A stretch of 64,000 bases of DNA from Psychrobacillus sp. FSL K6-4046 (GCF_038624605.1 NZ_CP152020.1:1791312-1855311), one strand, 5' to 3'; shown: positions 33,247 to 42,283, numbered from the stretch's first letter. Translations and numbers: made by a program. Notes: generated by a model from the sequence alone, not told the origin.

Positions 33247-33651
33247 ATGAAAATCAGAATGCTCTTTATGATGATTGTAGGAATATTATTCGTTCCAGCT
33301 TGTGGGCAGGAAAGTCTTAATGAACGTCACGAAGTATATTTATCAGAAAAAGGTTGGGAGATAAAAGATTCAATTGAAGTTGAAACTTATATATTAGATA
33401 TTCCCGATGAATTGCTTAATAACTATGAAGCAAGTGGAATTACATTTTTGAGTGAGTATTTAGGTGAAGAAGTTATACGGCATACTTATGTGTTAAAAGA
33501 AAAAGATGATAATGGAGAACGTTTGCAAGCTGTGATATTCGAAGTAGACAAAGAAATTATTGGGGGCTATGGAGTACTTCGGACATGGGTGCCAGGCGTA
33601 TTTAAGTTGGACGATAAAGAACGTCTCATTAAGGAGCAAATGATTAAGTAA
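33247..33651 (+). CDS. Small lipoprotein (DUF4830-like)
   Basis: 134 residues. The signal peptide ends in VPAC (Cys about 19). The mature part runs from HEVYLSEKGWEI through DIPDELLNNYEASGI to GGYGVLRTW. This resembles DUF4830-type lipoproteins of Bacillus as I recall them, but the name is tentative. GTGAGGTG precedes the ATG. It would sit on the outer membrane face; the function is unknown. Confidence 0.65.
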   Translation: MKIRMLFMMIVGILFVPACGQESLNERHEVYLSEKGWEIKDSIEVETYILDIPDELLNNYEASGITFLSEYLGEEVIRHTYVLKEKDDNGERLQAVIFEVDKEIIGGYGVLRTWVPGVFKLDDKERLIKEQMIK

Positions 33652-33714
33652 AGAAAGTAGATACATATAAAGTCAAATAGAGATTGCAAATATTTTTTTT
33701 AGGAGGTAAAAATA

Positions 33715-34305
33715 ATGAATTTGGTTAACGAATTTTTAATCAGTTTAAGAGGAGCATTATCAAAAGTTGAGCTCGACGAATTAAATACAGCACATGGGGC
33801 TTCAAAAGAGGATCTCAATACCCTCAGGTCAGAATATCCAGAATGTCCAGAATCACTAATCTGTTTACTGGAAAATATAGACGGTACATATTGGAGGGAA
33901 TATAAAGAAAATGAAATTGCGGTTTGTATTTTAGGCGCTGATGTTGCTGATGGCGAATATCCATATTATTTGCTATCTACACAACAGATGCTCGATAGTT
34001 CTAAGGAAGAAGAAGATGTCTCCTATCTATTAGAATATCAAGATGACGAGGAGGCTGTTGACACTAAGATCAATCCAGAGGGACTACTACCCGGTAAATA
34101 TATTCATTTTGCAGACTGTATGAACAACGGTGGGACATCAAGACTCTTTATCGACTTTAACCCTTCAGCTGATGGTGTAAGCGGTCAAATAGTTCGATTT
34201 TTGCACGATCCAGATGAATACAAAGTGATTGCAGACAGCTTTGACGAGTATTTACAGGATATTATTGATGGTAACTTTATTTTTCTTGATAACGAAGAAC
34301 AGTAA
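33715..34305 (+). CDS. SMI1/KNR4-family protein
   Basis: 196 residues. The SMI1/KNR4 (SUKH) fold is suggested by the acidic N-terminal helix with SEYPECPESLICLLENIDG, the following YPYYLLST strand and the FADCMNNGGTSRLFIDFNP core. Members often act as immunity proteins against contact-dependent or polymorphic toxins. No toxin gene is visible beside it, so it may be an orphan immunity gene. AGGAGG precedes the ATG. Confidence 0.78.
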   Translation: MNLVNEFLISLRGALSKVELDELNTAHGASKEDLNTLRSEYPECPESLICLLENIDGTYWREYKENEIAVCILGADVADGEYPYYLLSTQQMLDSSKEEEDVSYLLEYQDDEEAVDTKINPEGLLPGKYIHFADCMNNGGTSRLFIDFNPSADGVSGQIVRFLHDPDEYKVIADSFDEYLQDIIDGNFIFLDNEEQ

Positions 34306-34343
34306 TATATTGTACACTTGAACAGTGTTAAAGGGGAGGTTAA

Positions 34344-34967
34344 CTGAAAATAAATTCTATAATTAACAATAAAGTTAAGTACATTGTTTTGTTGTTTATA
34401 ATAACTTTTTTTCCTTTTTTTAATTTTTTCACTGTTACAGGTTATGCTTGTTCATGTGATGGGCCAAACACCGTGAAAGAAGAATTAGATTTTAGTTCCA
34501 CAGTTTTTTCTGGAAAAGTTGTTGAAATAATAGATGAGAACAAAAATAAGTCCATACAATCTTCTGCTGATCCTATTGCTGTACATTTTGAAGTGAATGA
34601 ATATTGGAAAGGGCTGAATCAGTCACCAATTACAGTTTATACTGTAAGAAATACGGAAAGTTGTGGCTACGAATTTGAATTGAATCAAGAGTATTTAGTA
34701 TATGCAAATGAATCAAATGGAGAAATTCAAGTGAATTACTGTTCCAAAACTACTCTGTTGTCTTTAGCAGATAAGGATCTATCTGAATTAGGAAAAGGTG
34801 AAAAACCAATTGAACAAGTTTTTAATGACTCAACTGCTAGCAAGGATGAAGAACAGTTAACTCCCAAAAGTTTAACAAATATGAATAGTATATATATTAG
34901 TCTGCTCGCCTTAGGCTTATTACTGGTAATTATGTATGTTTTCAAACGAATTAAGAAATCGCCATAA
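34344..34967 (+). CDS. Exported TIMP/NTR-like protein with probable CTG start
   Basis: No ATG, GTG or TTG in a good position opens this frame, but CTG at 34344 lies 3 bases after GGGGAGGTTAA and gives MKINSIINNKVKYIV followed by a hydrophobic stretch, a proper signal peptide. A TTG at 34389 would start inside that signal. The mature N-terminus YACSCDGP and FSSTVFSGKVVEI, with later cysteines, resemble bacterial TIMP/netrin-like domains. The C-terminus has a membrane segment and basic tail (YVFKRIKKSP), so the 207-residue protein is anchored with its domain outside. The function is unknown. Confidence 0.68.
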   Translation: MKINSIINNKVKYIVLLFIITFFPFFNFFTVTGYACSCDGPNTVKEELDFSSTVFSGKVVEIIDENKNKSIQSSADPIAVHFEVNEYWKGLNQSPITVYTVRNTESCGYEFELNQEYLVYANESNGEIQVNYCSKTTLLSLADKDLSELGKGEKPIEQVFNDSTASKDEEQLTPKSLTNMNSIYISLLALGLLLVIMYVFKRIKKSP

Positions 34968-35169
34968 TCTTTTAAGCTTTTTAAAGTTATTGGTTGATTT
35001 TGACTAACCATTCTTTTTATAGTGACTGTAAACGTAAACAAAGGAACTTTCAAATAGCTATTAAGAACATATATAGATGATGAAATTGGGGTTGGTGACA
35101 GTTTTTCGCTATGTTTATGTGAGTAAATATGTTAGCGCTTTATCGATGCTAAAGCGGTTCCCATTTATT

Positions 35170-35300
35170 GATTGCAGCGCCAGTCGGCGACTCCTACGGG
35201 ATGAGGGAGACAGATAAGACATCACAACCACGCGCGTAAGCGATGGGTGATGGCTTATCGCTCACCCCGCGGAAAGCGTCCGGCTGGGGCGGAAATCAAT
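35170..35300. repeat. Intergenic GC-rich repeat (copy 3, diverged)
   Basis: GC-rich block in an otherwise AT-rich gap. It contains GGCGACTCCTACGGGATGAG and ends CCCCGCGGAAAGCGTCCGGC, which on the other strand parallels the GGACGCTTTCCGGGGG and AGGAGTCGCCGCC elements of copy 2. It is therefore a diverged member of the same family, inverted relative to copy 2. The rest of the 34968-35386 gap holds no gene. Confidence 0.65.
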
Positions 35301-35347
35301 TCTACTCTCTGATCTAAGATTTCTTTTCATCATAAATCAACCCTTAG

Positions 35348-35380
35348 AAGGAGCACCGGATATTTCTCCTGGGCTCCTTT
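35348..35380. terminator. Possible terminator between TIMP-like gene and ogt
   Basis: Perfect arms AAGGAGC and GCTCCTT with an 18-base loop. The T run is short in both directions, so termination is uncertain. Confidence 0.4.
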
Positions 35381-35386
35381 AGATAT

Positions 35387-35875
35387 TTATAAAGTAGTTT
35401 TTATATTTTGCAATTTAGCTCGTTCATGCTGTAAAAGCCATTCTTTCCTCCATAGTCCTCCAGCGTAACCAGTCAACTTTCCTCCAACGCTTATGATCCG
35501 ATGACAGGGTATCACAATGGGCAATCTGTTTTTGTTATTAGCACTTCCTACAGCTCTAACCGCACGATTTTTCCCAATCGTTTCGGCTATATGCTTATAG
35601 GTAGCAGTTGTCGCATAAGGAACTTGTGTAAGTGCTTGCCAAACCGATTGCTGAAATTCAGTGCCCTCATAGTTATAGAGAAAGGTAAATTCCATACGGT
35701 CTCCATAAAAATACTCATTTAATTGCTCGATACAAGTATGGAGTATAGGAGGATGATCGGTCTCTAGCGCGCGTTCTACTTCTTTTCTCTCCGTAAAGCG
35801 AATAGCATCAATAGCCTCGCTCGTACTAGAGATTTCTAATACTCCAATGGGTGATTGATAGTCTACTTGATACAT
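35387..35875 (-). CDS. ogt: Methylated-DNA-protein-cysteine methyltransferase
   Basis: 162-residue suicide enzyme that removes alkyl groups from O6-alkylguanine. The acceptor Cys124 is in the invariant IPCHRII motif, with RAVG-AN upstream for DNA binding. The ATG at 35875 has GGAGGT 8 bases upstream and overlaps the last base of the alkA stop codon; a longer upstream frame lies within alkA. It is the third gene of the adaA-alkA-ogt operon. Confidence 0.93.
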   Translation of the reverse strand: MYQVDYQSPIGVLEISSTSEAIDAIRFTERKEVERALETDHPPILHTCIEQLNEYFYGDRMEFTFLYNYEGTEFQQSVWQALTQVPYATTATYKHIAETIGKNRAVRAVGSANNKNRLPIVIPCHRIISVGGKLTGYAGGLWRKEWLLQHERAKLQNIKTTL

Positions 35876-36780
35876 TATAAGGACCTCCATAGATAAAATG
35901 TAGCGTATGCCTGCCAGCCTTTCCATCTGTCGGCTAGTTCTTTTAGTTCGTCCATCGTAGGTTTACGGTCAAGGTTTAATTGTTTTTTGAGGGCATTGTG
36001 CAATCCAACGTCTGAAATAGGGAAAGCAGAGGACTCTTGTAGGCTTTTCATCAATACATAGTCTGCAGTCCAAGGTCCAATACCTCTTATAGTCGTTAAA
36101 TACAAATGCTTTTGTTCAAATGTCTCTAGTTTAAATAATATGTCCTTGTCTAACTTTCCGCCTTGCATCAGCTGAGCAATACCAATAATATACTCTGCTT
36201 TTCTAGTACTAAACTGTAAGGCTCGTAAATCATCTGTTGTTAAAGAAGCAACCATTTCAAAGGAAGGAAATGTGTAGAATTTTTTACCTTCATATTCTAC
36301 ATAATCTCCGTATTTTTCTACTAATCGCTTTTTTAAAGTATAGGCAAATGTCAAATTTATTTGTTGACCGATAATGGCCCAGGTTAATGCTTCAAAAAGA
36401 TTAGGGATTCCCATGATACGTAAGCCATAGTGGTTTTGAACGATCGGGCTTAAAATAGGATCATGTTTAGCGAGCTCATAAAACCCATTCAAATCCGTAG
36501 TTAGATCAAACCATTCAATTATAAATGAAGCAGTTTGCTCTTTCTGCTTAGCAGAAGGTGTAGTAAATGGAAATCGTACATGTAGTGCATCAGGTTTCCA
36601 GTCAATTATAAACAAAATGGGCTCATCGTCATCAATTTTAATAGCCTTATAAATAGAATGATCTGTTACTTGATGTACTGTTTCTTGTTCAGATCTCATT
36701 AAATGAGCTAGACATTCCTCGAAGCTAAAGTCGGAAGGTGTAGGTATATTTAGTGTCTCAGGTTTTAATATTTCATTCAT
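35875..36780 (-). CDS. alkA: DNA-3-methyladenine glycosylase II
   Basis: 301 residues. It excises alkylated purines, opening base-excision repair. The helix-hairpin-helix is LTTIRGIGPWTADYVLM and the catalytic aspartate is Asp257 in FPISDVGL. The ATG at 36780 is preferred because GGAGGAG lies 9 bases upstream; an ATG at 36798 lies on that site. It overlaps adaA by 4 bases and ogt by 1, so all three are translationally coupled. Confidence 0.92.
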   Translation of the reverse strand: MNEILKPETLNIPTPSDFSFEECLAHLMRSEQETVHQVTDHSIYKAIKIDDDEPILFIIDWKPDALHVRFPFTTPSAKQKEQTASFIIEWFDLTTDLNGFYELAKHDPILSPIVQNHYGLRIMGIPNLFEALTWAIIGQQINLTFAYTLKKRLVEKYGDYVEYEGKKFYTFPSFEMVASLTTDDLRALQFSTRKAEYIIGIAQLMQGGKLDKDILFKLETFEQKHLYLTTIRGIGPWTADYVLMKSLQESSAFPISDVGLHNALKKQLNLDRKPTMDELKELADRWKGWQAYATFYLWRSL

Positions 36781-37346
36781 ATTTGCGAACTCCTCCATTG
36801 TTTTCGATATTCACTAGGAGAGGTATGTAAGGAATTTTTAAAAGCCTTATAGAAAGTCGATGTACTTTTAAATCCTGTTTTCAATGATATTTCTAGGTTT
36901 GTATTATCTGTATTCTTCAATAAATGGATTGCTTTTTCTACGCGAACTTTTTCTAAAAACGTACGTGGACTTTCGGACGTCACATGTTTAAAGACTCGCT
37001 CCAGATGGAATGGACTAACTCCAATATGTAAAGAGAGACTCTCCAGCGTAATTACCTCCTTGTAATTGCAGGTCAGAAAAGAAATGACTTCGCTTACTAG
37101 CTCCTCTTGAGGCGCAAGTTCTATATCAGGCTTGCATCTTTTACAGGCTCGAAAACCAGCATTCTCTGCCTCAGTCTTAGTTTTATAAAACTGTACGTTC
37201 TCCTTTTTGGGTTTTCGGGATTTACAGGAGGGCCTACAATAAATTTTAGTAGTTTTTACGGCTGTATAAAAGCATCCATCATAATTCCGATCGCAAGATA
37301 TAATCCTTTGCCACATTTCCTCAAAAGAAAGGTTTACTTTAGCCAC
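36777..37346 (-). CDS. adaA: Adaptive-response regulator, methylphosphotriester-DNA methyltransferase
   Basis: 189 residues, GTG start after GGGAGTG. The N-terminal Ada zinc domain has the cysteine set Cys37, Cys41, Cys68 and Cys71 (YCRPSC and ACKRC); methyl transfer to one of these turns it into an activator. An AraC-type double helix-turn-helix occupies the C-terminal half. It should activate its own operon after alkylation damage. It matches B. subtilis AdaA in length and layout. Confidence 0.92.
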   Translation of the reverse strand: MAKVNLSFEEMWQRIISCDRNYDGCFYTAVKTTKIYCRPSCKSRKPKKENVQFYKTKTEAENAGFRACKRCKPDIELAPQEELVSEVISFLTCNYKEVITLESLSLHIGVSPFHLERVFKHVTSESPRTFLEKVRVEKAIHLLKNTDNTNLEISLKTGFKSTSTFYKAFKNSLHTSPSEYRKQWRSSQI

Positions 37347-37759
37347 GAATTTTCACTCCCTTTTTCAGTAAATTTTATTCATCATATCATATAACTTTTT
37401 TCGTTTGTAATTGCCCTATGTCTACTTTAACAAATATAGGAGAAGGAATCGTCTTAATTCTTGCTATTATGGTCCAATATTTATTGTTATTTTCTGAATT
37501 TTTAGTTGACTAATTTCACGGATACTATTAATCTGTAATAAAAGTATCACTAAATTTATGTTATGCGTATAATATTTGTTATATAAATTACTGATTAATA
37601 ATAGAGACTACTATAGTAACTTTTTATGAAAAATTAATGAGTTTTAGAGCATTCTTTATTTGGGGACTAAAGCATATTATATAACTTTTATGTTAAGGCG
37701 TTTTAATGGTGTTATGAGTTATTTTAGAAAAGCATAGCTTAAATAAAGGAGGAAGGTAA
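37347..37759. promoter_or_regulatory. Divergent control region between adaA and paaA
   Basis: 413 AT-rich bases without a gene. Two candidates are visible: a CodY-like 15-mer TATTTTCTGAATTTT at 37488-37502 (12 of 15 to AATTTTCWGAAAATT) and a dyad GATACT-N16-AGTATC at 37521-37548, which could bind PaaX. Neither is proven, and AT-rich DNA yields such matches by chance. The paaA ribosome site AAGGAGGAAGG ends the region. Confidence 0.4.
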
Positions 37760-38716
37760 GTGAGCGTATTTCTAACTTCACAAGATGAACAGCAGCAAAA
37801 GGATCGTTTTATGGAAAGAATTGAAATGGGAGACAAGATTGAAGCCGATGATTGGATGCCTGAGGAATATCGCGTCACCTTAATTAAATTGATCTCTATG
37901 CATGGGATGAGTGAAATTATGGGGGCTCTGCCAGAGAAGGAATGGGTGCCACGTGCTCCTTCTCTATCTAGAAAGTTAGGTATTATGGCGAAAGTGCAAG
38001 ATGAAATGGGTCATGGTCAGCTGTTACTTAGGGTGACAGAGGATTTGCTAAAGCCTTATGGGAAAAATAGGGCTGATTTGATGCAGGATCTCTTTAAAGG
38101 AGATCTTAAGTTCCACAATGTCTTTCATATGGGGACAAAAACTTGGGCAGATGCAGGGATTATCGGCTGGCTAGTAGATGGAGCGGCTATCATCACTCAG
38201 ACAAATATGCTGGGTGCCTCGTATGGTCCGTATTCAAGAGCGTTGCAGCGAATTTGTGCCGAAGAGGTGTTTCACGCGCAGCATGGGGAATCGATTATCA
38301 TGGCTCTCGCTGAAGGTACAAGCAAACAAAAAGAGATGATTCAAGAAGCCCTTAATCGTTGGTGGGAGCCCCTCCTTATGTTCTTTGGCCCCGCATCTAA
38401 GGAAACTACAGGCTCCTCTAAACAGGATTTAACGATTAAATACAAAATAAGAACGAAAACAAATGAAGAATTTAGACAAATCTTTTTTGATAAATACATC
38501 CCTAGAATTTTATCCTTGGGGCTGACTGTTCCTGACCCAACCTTAACATTCGATAAATCTACAAATACGTGGATATACCAGCAGCCTGATTGGAATGAAT
38601 TTAAGAAAATTATTAAAAACGGTGGTCCTAGATCAGAGGCGCGCCTAAATTTAAGAAGAATCTCATATGAAAATAATGCATGGGTCCGGGATGCACTTAG
38701 TGCGACAGTAAGCTAA
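37760..38716 (+). CDS. paaA: 1,2-phenylacetyl-CoA epoxidase, subunit PaaA
   Basis: 318-residue catalytic subunit of the di-iron oxygenase that epoxidises the ring of phenylacetyl-CoA. The ferritin-like iron ligands are in KVQDEMGHGQLL and AEEVFHAQHGES, and the length is typical. GTG start with AAGGAGG upstream. It is first in a run paaA-B-C-D with very short gaps, so it defines the operon start. Confidence 0.95.
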   Translation: MSVFLTSQDEQQQKDRFMERIEMGDKIEADDWMPEEYRVTLIKLISMHGMSEIMGALPEKEWVPRAPSLSRKLGIMAKVQDEMGHGQLLLRVTEDLLKPYGKNRADLMQDLFKGDLKFHNVFHMGTKTWADAGIIGWLVDGAAIITQTNMLGASYGPYSRALQRICAEEVFHAQHGESIIMALAEGTSKQKEMIQEALNRWWEPLLMFFGPASKETTGSSKQDLTIKYKIRTKTNEEFRQIFFDKYIPRILSLGLTVPDPTLTFDKSTNTWIYQQPDWNEFKKIIKNGGPRSEARLNLRRISYENNAWVRDALSATVS

Positions 38717-38732
38717 GAAAGGAGTAGCTAAT

Positions 38733-39077
38733 ATGAAAGAAGAAAATTTTTATCAAGAATATGAAATATTTAGCAAACGAACCCCAAGCTCAGCTTTTTT
38801 ACATCAATTTAGTTTACTCGCTCCGAATGAAGATATGGCTTTTATAATGGCTCAAGAAAACTTTATGAGACGAGAACCGGTAGCTGACATATGGATCGTC
38901 AATCGCAAGCATATCCGTAAGCTTGACCTGGAGGAGAAGGAAACGTTAACAAGACTAGACAACAAGGATTATCGAACGACAAAGGGCTACGGGTACCTAA
39001 AGAAAAAATGGCGACACTATGAGCAGCAGATATTAGATGAAAAAGAAATACTATCTTGGGGAGGGGATCGGAAATGA
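38733..39077 (+). CDS. paaB: 1,2-phenylacetyl-CoA epoxidase, subunit PaaB
   Basis: 114-residue small subunit needed for the active epoxidase. It shows the family pattern YEIFSKRTPSSAFLHQ, then AFIMAQENFMRREPV and DIWIVNRKHI. AAGGAG precedes the ATG. Its stop overlaps the paaC start (ATGA). Confidence 0.93.
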   Translation: MKEENFYQEYEIFSKRTPSSAFLHQFSLLAPNEDMAFIMAQENFMRREPVADIWIVNRKHIRKLDLEEKETLTRLDNKDYRTTKGYGYLKKKWRHYEQQILDEKEILSWGGDRK

Positions 39078-39877
39078 CTGTTGAGATGAGCAAGGAACAT
39101 AAGGAAGCTATAGCCAGCTTGCTGTTTCAGTTAGCAGATGACGATTTTATGTATGCGTATCGTGGATCAGAGTGGCTAGGCCTCGCTCCTCATATAGAAG
39201 AGGACGTCGCTTCCTCATCCATTAGCCAGGATAGTATGGGGCATGCCGTCATGTATTACAACCTACTTGAAGAATTGGGGTTGGGGAATGCTGATGATCT
39301 TGCTCATCTGAGGGAATCCAGTAAAAGAAAGAATAGCATACTGACGGAAAGAGCCAACGGAAAAGGCTCTTACATGGAAATTCCACAATATGACTGGGCT
39401 TTACAAGTAGTCAGAAGCTATTTTTATATTACTGCCAAAAAGGTTAAAGTCGATTCCTTGTGCGCTAGTTCATATATTCCTTTGGCTGAAATTGCTAAAA
39501 AGGTAAAGATGGAAATTTACTACCACCGTTTACATTGGGAAACATGGTTTAAGCAATTATTGAATTCAACCGACTTAGCTAAAAAGAAAATGACAGATGC
39601 AATAATGCTAGTAAGTGATGACTTTGCTGATTTTTTCTCCTATGGAGCAGACAAGGAGATTATAGAAAAGCATCAGTTAATAGAACCAGAGAATGTATTA
39701 ATGGAAAGATGGCTACAAAGCGTAGCTCCTACTTTTGAATTTCTTCAGCTTGCTAAACCAAATATCTCCACTGTCCCCAATAAAAACGGTCGCAATGGAA
39801 TGCATTTGAAGGACTTAGATGAGGCGATTGAAACTCTTTCAGAGGTATATAGGATGGATCCGGCGGCTTCCTGGTAA
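39074..39877 (+). CDS. paaC: 1,2-phenylacetyl-CoA epoxidase, subunit PaaC
   Basis: 267-residue structural partner of PaaA with the same fold. Features: LADDDFMYAYRGSEWLG at the N-terminus, SQDSMGHAVMYY and EIYYHRLHWETW, typical of PaaC. The ATG at 39074 has GAGGGG 8 bases upstream and overlaps the paaB stop by 4 bases; an upstream TTG in frame is less well placed. Confidence 0.93.
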   Translation: MTVEMSKEHKEAIASLLFQLADDDFMYAYRGSEWLGLAPHIEEDVASSSISQDSMGHAVMYYNLLEELGLGNADDLAHLRESSKRKNSILTERANGKGSYMEIPQYDWALQVVRSYFYITAKKVKVDSLCASSYIPLAEIAKKVKMEIYYHRLHWETWFKQLLNSTDLAKKKMTDAIMLVSDDFADFFSYGADKEIIEKHQLIEPENVLMERWLQSVAPTFEFLQLAKPNISTVPNKNGRNGMHLKDLDEAIETLSEVYRMDPAASW

Positions 39878-39903
39878 GGCTCAAATGAAAAGAGGTGACA
39901 AGA

Positions 39904-40404
39904 GTGACCCAAAGTTTAATAGTTTTAAAGGATTTAGTGATCAATGCCCTTTATGAAGTAATGGATCCAGAGATAGACTCGGTAAGTATTATGGATCTTG
40001 GTATGGTGGAGGAGATAAAGATAGATGGTGGGAAAGTTCAGATCCATTTATTGCCTACCTTTTTAGGCTGTCCTGCGTTAGAAATTATTAAAGGCAATAC
40101 TAGGACTGCAATTGAGCGAATACCAGGTGTACTGGGAGTGGAGGTAGATTTTATTTTTCATCCGCCCTGGACTTCGGAAAGGATAACAAAACAAGGACAT
40201 GTAAATCTAAGGAAGTTTGGCATAGCGCCTCCTCCTATATTTAAGGAAGGAGAAGATGTGTGGCAGGTGGACTGTGCTTATTGTGGGTCCACATATACAA
40301 CTTTAGAGAATCTCTTTGGTCCAACAGCTTGCAGAAGCATTCTGTACTGTAAAAGCTGTAAAAATGTATTTGAAGCAATGAAACCAATATCTACGATTAT
40401 GTAA
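39904..40404 (+). CDS. paaD: PaaD, iron-sulfur/maturation protein of the epoxidase
   Basis: 166 residues: an N-terminal DUF59 (MIP18-like) domain with DPEIDSVSIMDLGMV and a C-terminal cysteine-rich zinc-ribbon-like region with CAYCGS, FGPTACRSILYCKSC. PaaD is required for epoxidase function, probably for metal-centre assembly. The GTG at 39904 has AGAGGTG 6 bases upstream, better than the GTG at 39895. No paaE follows. Confidence 0.92.
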   Translation: MTQSLIVLKDLVINALYEVMDPEIDSVSIMDLGMVEEIKIDGGKVQIHLLPTFLGCPALEIIKGNTRTAIERIPGVLGVEVDFIFHPPWTSERITKQGHVNLRKFGIAPPPIFKEGEDVWQVDCAYCGSTYTTLENLFGPTACRSILYCKSCKNVFEAMKPISTIM

Positions 40405-40417
40405 AGGAGGATTATGA

Positions 40418-40720
40418 ATGGCTAAATTAGTCGCGATGTATAAGCAACCAGAAAACAAAAAGGAATTTGATGAACACTATTTTAATGTCCACGCTCCCAT
40501 TACACAAAAAATCCCAGGTTTACGAGAAATGAAAGTAACTAAATTTACGGGATCTCCAATGGGGGGAGAGTCGGAATATTATTTAATGTGTGAAATGATC
40601 TATGATGATATGGATTCCTTGAAAGCTGGATTAAAATCAACGGAAGGAAGGGCTTCAGGAAAGGATTTAATGGGATTTGCAGGAGACTTAGTTACGCTAA
40701 TGATAGGCGAGGATGCTTAA
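40418..40720 (+). CDS. EthD-family protein
   Basis: 100-residue ferredoxin-like-fold protein: FDEHYFNVHAPITQKIPGLRE is the EthD signature, with a histidine pair in HYFNVH. The family is named after an ethyl-tert-butyl-ether degradation gene; members include small hydrolases or ligand-binding helpers whose activities are mostly unknown. AAAGGAGG precedes the ATG. It occupies the position where paaE (the epoxidase reductase) stands in E. coli, but it cannot carry electrons itself. Confidence 0.85.
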   Translation: MAKLVAMYKQPENKKEFDEHYFNVHAPITQKIPGLREMKVTKFTGSPMGGESEYYLMCEMIYDDMDSLKAGLKSTEGRASGKDLMGFAGDLVTLMIGEDA

Positions 40721-41494
40721 ATGGTCTTCAACTTTATTGAAACAAGCGTTAAAGATCAAATCGGGTTAATCGAATTAAATCGTCCTGATCGTCTCAATTC
40801 TCTAAATAGAAAAATGGTTAGAGAGATAATAGATGCACTGTTGGCATTGGAAAGCGAAAAAGAAGTTCGAGTAATAGTAATAACAGGAAGAGGCAGGGCA
40901 TTCTCGGCTGGTGCTGATATTGAGGAAATGATGGAGGACGATCCAATCAGTCTTGAATTACTAAATCAATTTTCTGATTGGGATCGTATAGCTACTGTTA
41001 AAAAGCCAATTATTGGAGCAGTCAAAGGATTTGTCTTTGGTGGAGGCTTTGAGCTTGCACTTGCTTGTGATCTCTTGATAGCTGCCACAGGAACGGAGTT
41101 TTCATTCCCGGAGGTAGGACTTGGTGTAATGCCAGGCGCTGGTGGAACCCAGAGATTGACGAAGCTAGTCGGTAAAACAAAAGCGCTAGAATGGCTTTGG
41201 ACCGGGGAAAGAATCCTAGCAGCCACGGCTCTCGACCATGGCATTATCAACAAAGTAGTAGCGAGCGAGCTACTTATGGAAGAAACTATGAGGCTGGCCC
41301 AGAAGCTTGCTAAACAACCGCCTATTTCTCTCCGTCTCATAAAGGATTCTGTTAACAAGGCGGTAGATTATTCTCTCCATGAAGGTATGCAATATGAAAG
41401 AAAAAACTTTTATTTGCTATTTGGTACCGAGGATCAAAAAGAGGGAATGAATGCATTTATGGAAAAAAGAAAACCGAACTATCAAGGGAAATAG
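40721..41494 (+). CDS. paaF: Enoyl-CoA hydratase (PaaF-like)
   Basis: 257-residue crotonase. The oxyanion-hole segments are RAFSAGADIEEM and GFVFGGGFELALACD; the catalytic glutamates are expected in FPEVGLGVMPGAGGTQ, which is intact and typical of hydratases. It would hydrate the enoyl-CoA intermediate of phenylacetate beta-oxidation. It starts immediately after the EthD stop codon, and the next gene is a second crotonase. Confidence 0.88.
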   Translation: MVFNFIETSVKDQIGLIELNRPDRLNSLNRKMVREIIDALLALESEKEVRVIVITGRGRAFSAGADIEEMMEDDPISLELLNQFSDWDRIATVKKPIIGAVKGFVFGGGFELALACDLLIAATGTEFSFPEVGLGVMPGAGGTQRLTKLVGKTKALEWLWTGERILAATALDHGIINKVVASELLMEETMRLAQKLAKQPPISLRLIKDSVNKAVDYSLHEGMQYERKNFYLLFGTEDQKEGMNAFMEKRKPNYQGK

Positions 41495-41509
41495 CGAGGT
41501 GTTGAGCGT

Positions 41510-42283
41510 ATGTATGAGACGATTAAGTTTGAAGTGAAAAATGGAGTAGCGTGGATTACCCTTAACAGACCAGATAAGCTAAATGCTTTTAACTCACAAA
41601 TGAATCGACAGCTTAAGACTATCTTTAAATCGGCATCATCTAACGAGGAAGTACGATGCATCGTGTTAACTGGAGAGGGAAGAGCCTTCTGTTCAGGACA
41701 GGATTTAGCTGAAGTTGATGATCAGATGGATCATGGTAATCTACTCAGAGAGTCCTATTATCCAATGCTTCTCCAGTTACGGCAATGTGAAAAGCCGATA
41801 GTAGCTGCTGTAAATGGAGTTGCTGCAGGAGCAGGGTTTAGTCTGGCGTTGGCATGTGACTTCAGGGTGATTTCTGATAAGGCTAGCCTGATCAACGCCT
41901 TTATACATGTGGGACTTGTACCTGATTGTGGGAACCTGTATTACTTAACTAAACTAATAGGGCATGCGAAAACGTTAGAGCTATCTATATTAGGTGAGAA
42001 GGTTACGGCACAAAAAGCAAAAGAGCTAGGTTTAGCAAACCAGATAATACCTATGGAAAGCTGGGAAACCGAAGTAACTAAATTTGCTGAGCATCTTGTA
42101 TCTCTACCAACAAAAGCCATTGCTCTTATAAAACAAAATTTGAAAGCGGTTTCAGACATGAGGTTAGAAGATTACTTAGAATTAGAGGCACAAACGCAGC
42201 GTATTGCCGGTCTAACAACTGATCACCATGAAGGTGTTGAAGCCTTCTTACAAAAAAGAAAACCTGTTTTCACAGGAAAATAA
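41510..42283 (+). CDS. paaG: 1,2-epoxyphenylacetyl-CoA isomerase (PaaG-like)
   Basis: 257-residue crotonase of the isomerase type. RAFCSGQDLAEVDD, VNGVAAGAGFSLALACDF and INAFIHVGLVPDCGNLYYL match PaaG, with the catalytic aspartate in VPDCG instead of the hydratase glutamate pair. It converts the ring epoxide to oxepin-CoA and also shifts a double bond later. GAGGTG lies upstream of the ATG. It lies between PaaF and an aldehyde dehydrogenase. Confidence 0.9.
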   Translation: MYETIKFEVKNGVAWITLNRPDKLNAFNSQMNRQLKTIFKSASSNEEVRCIVLTGEGRAFCSGQDLAEVDDQMDHGNLLRESYYPMLLQLRQCEKPIVAAVNGVAAGAGFSLALACDFRVISDKASLINAFIHVGLVPDCGNLYYLTKLIGHAKTLELSILGEKVTAQKAKELGLANQIIPMESWETEVTKFAEHLVSLPTKAIALIKQNLKAVSDMRLEDYLELEAQTQRIAGLTTDHHEGVEAFLQKRKPVFTGK

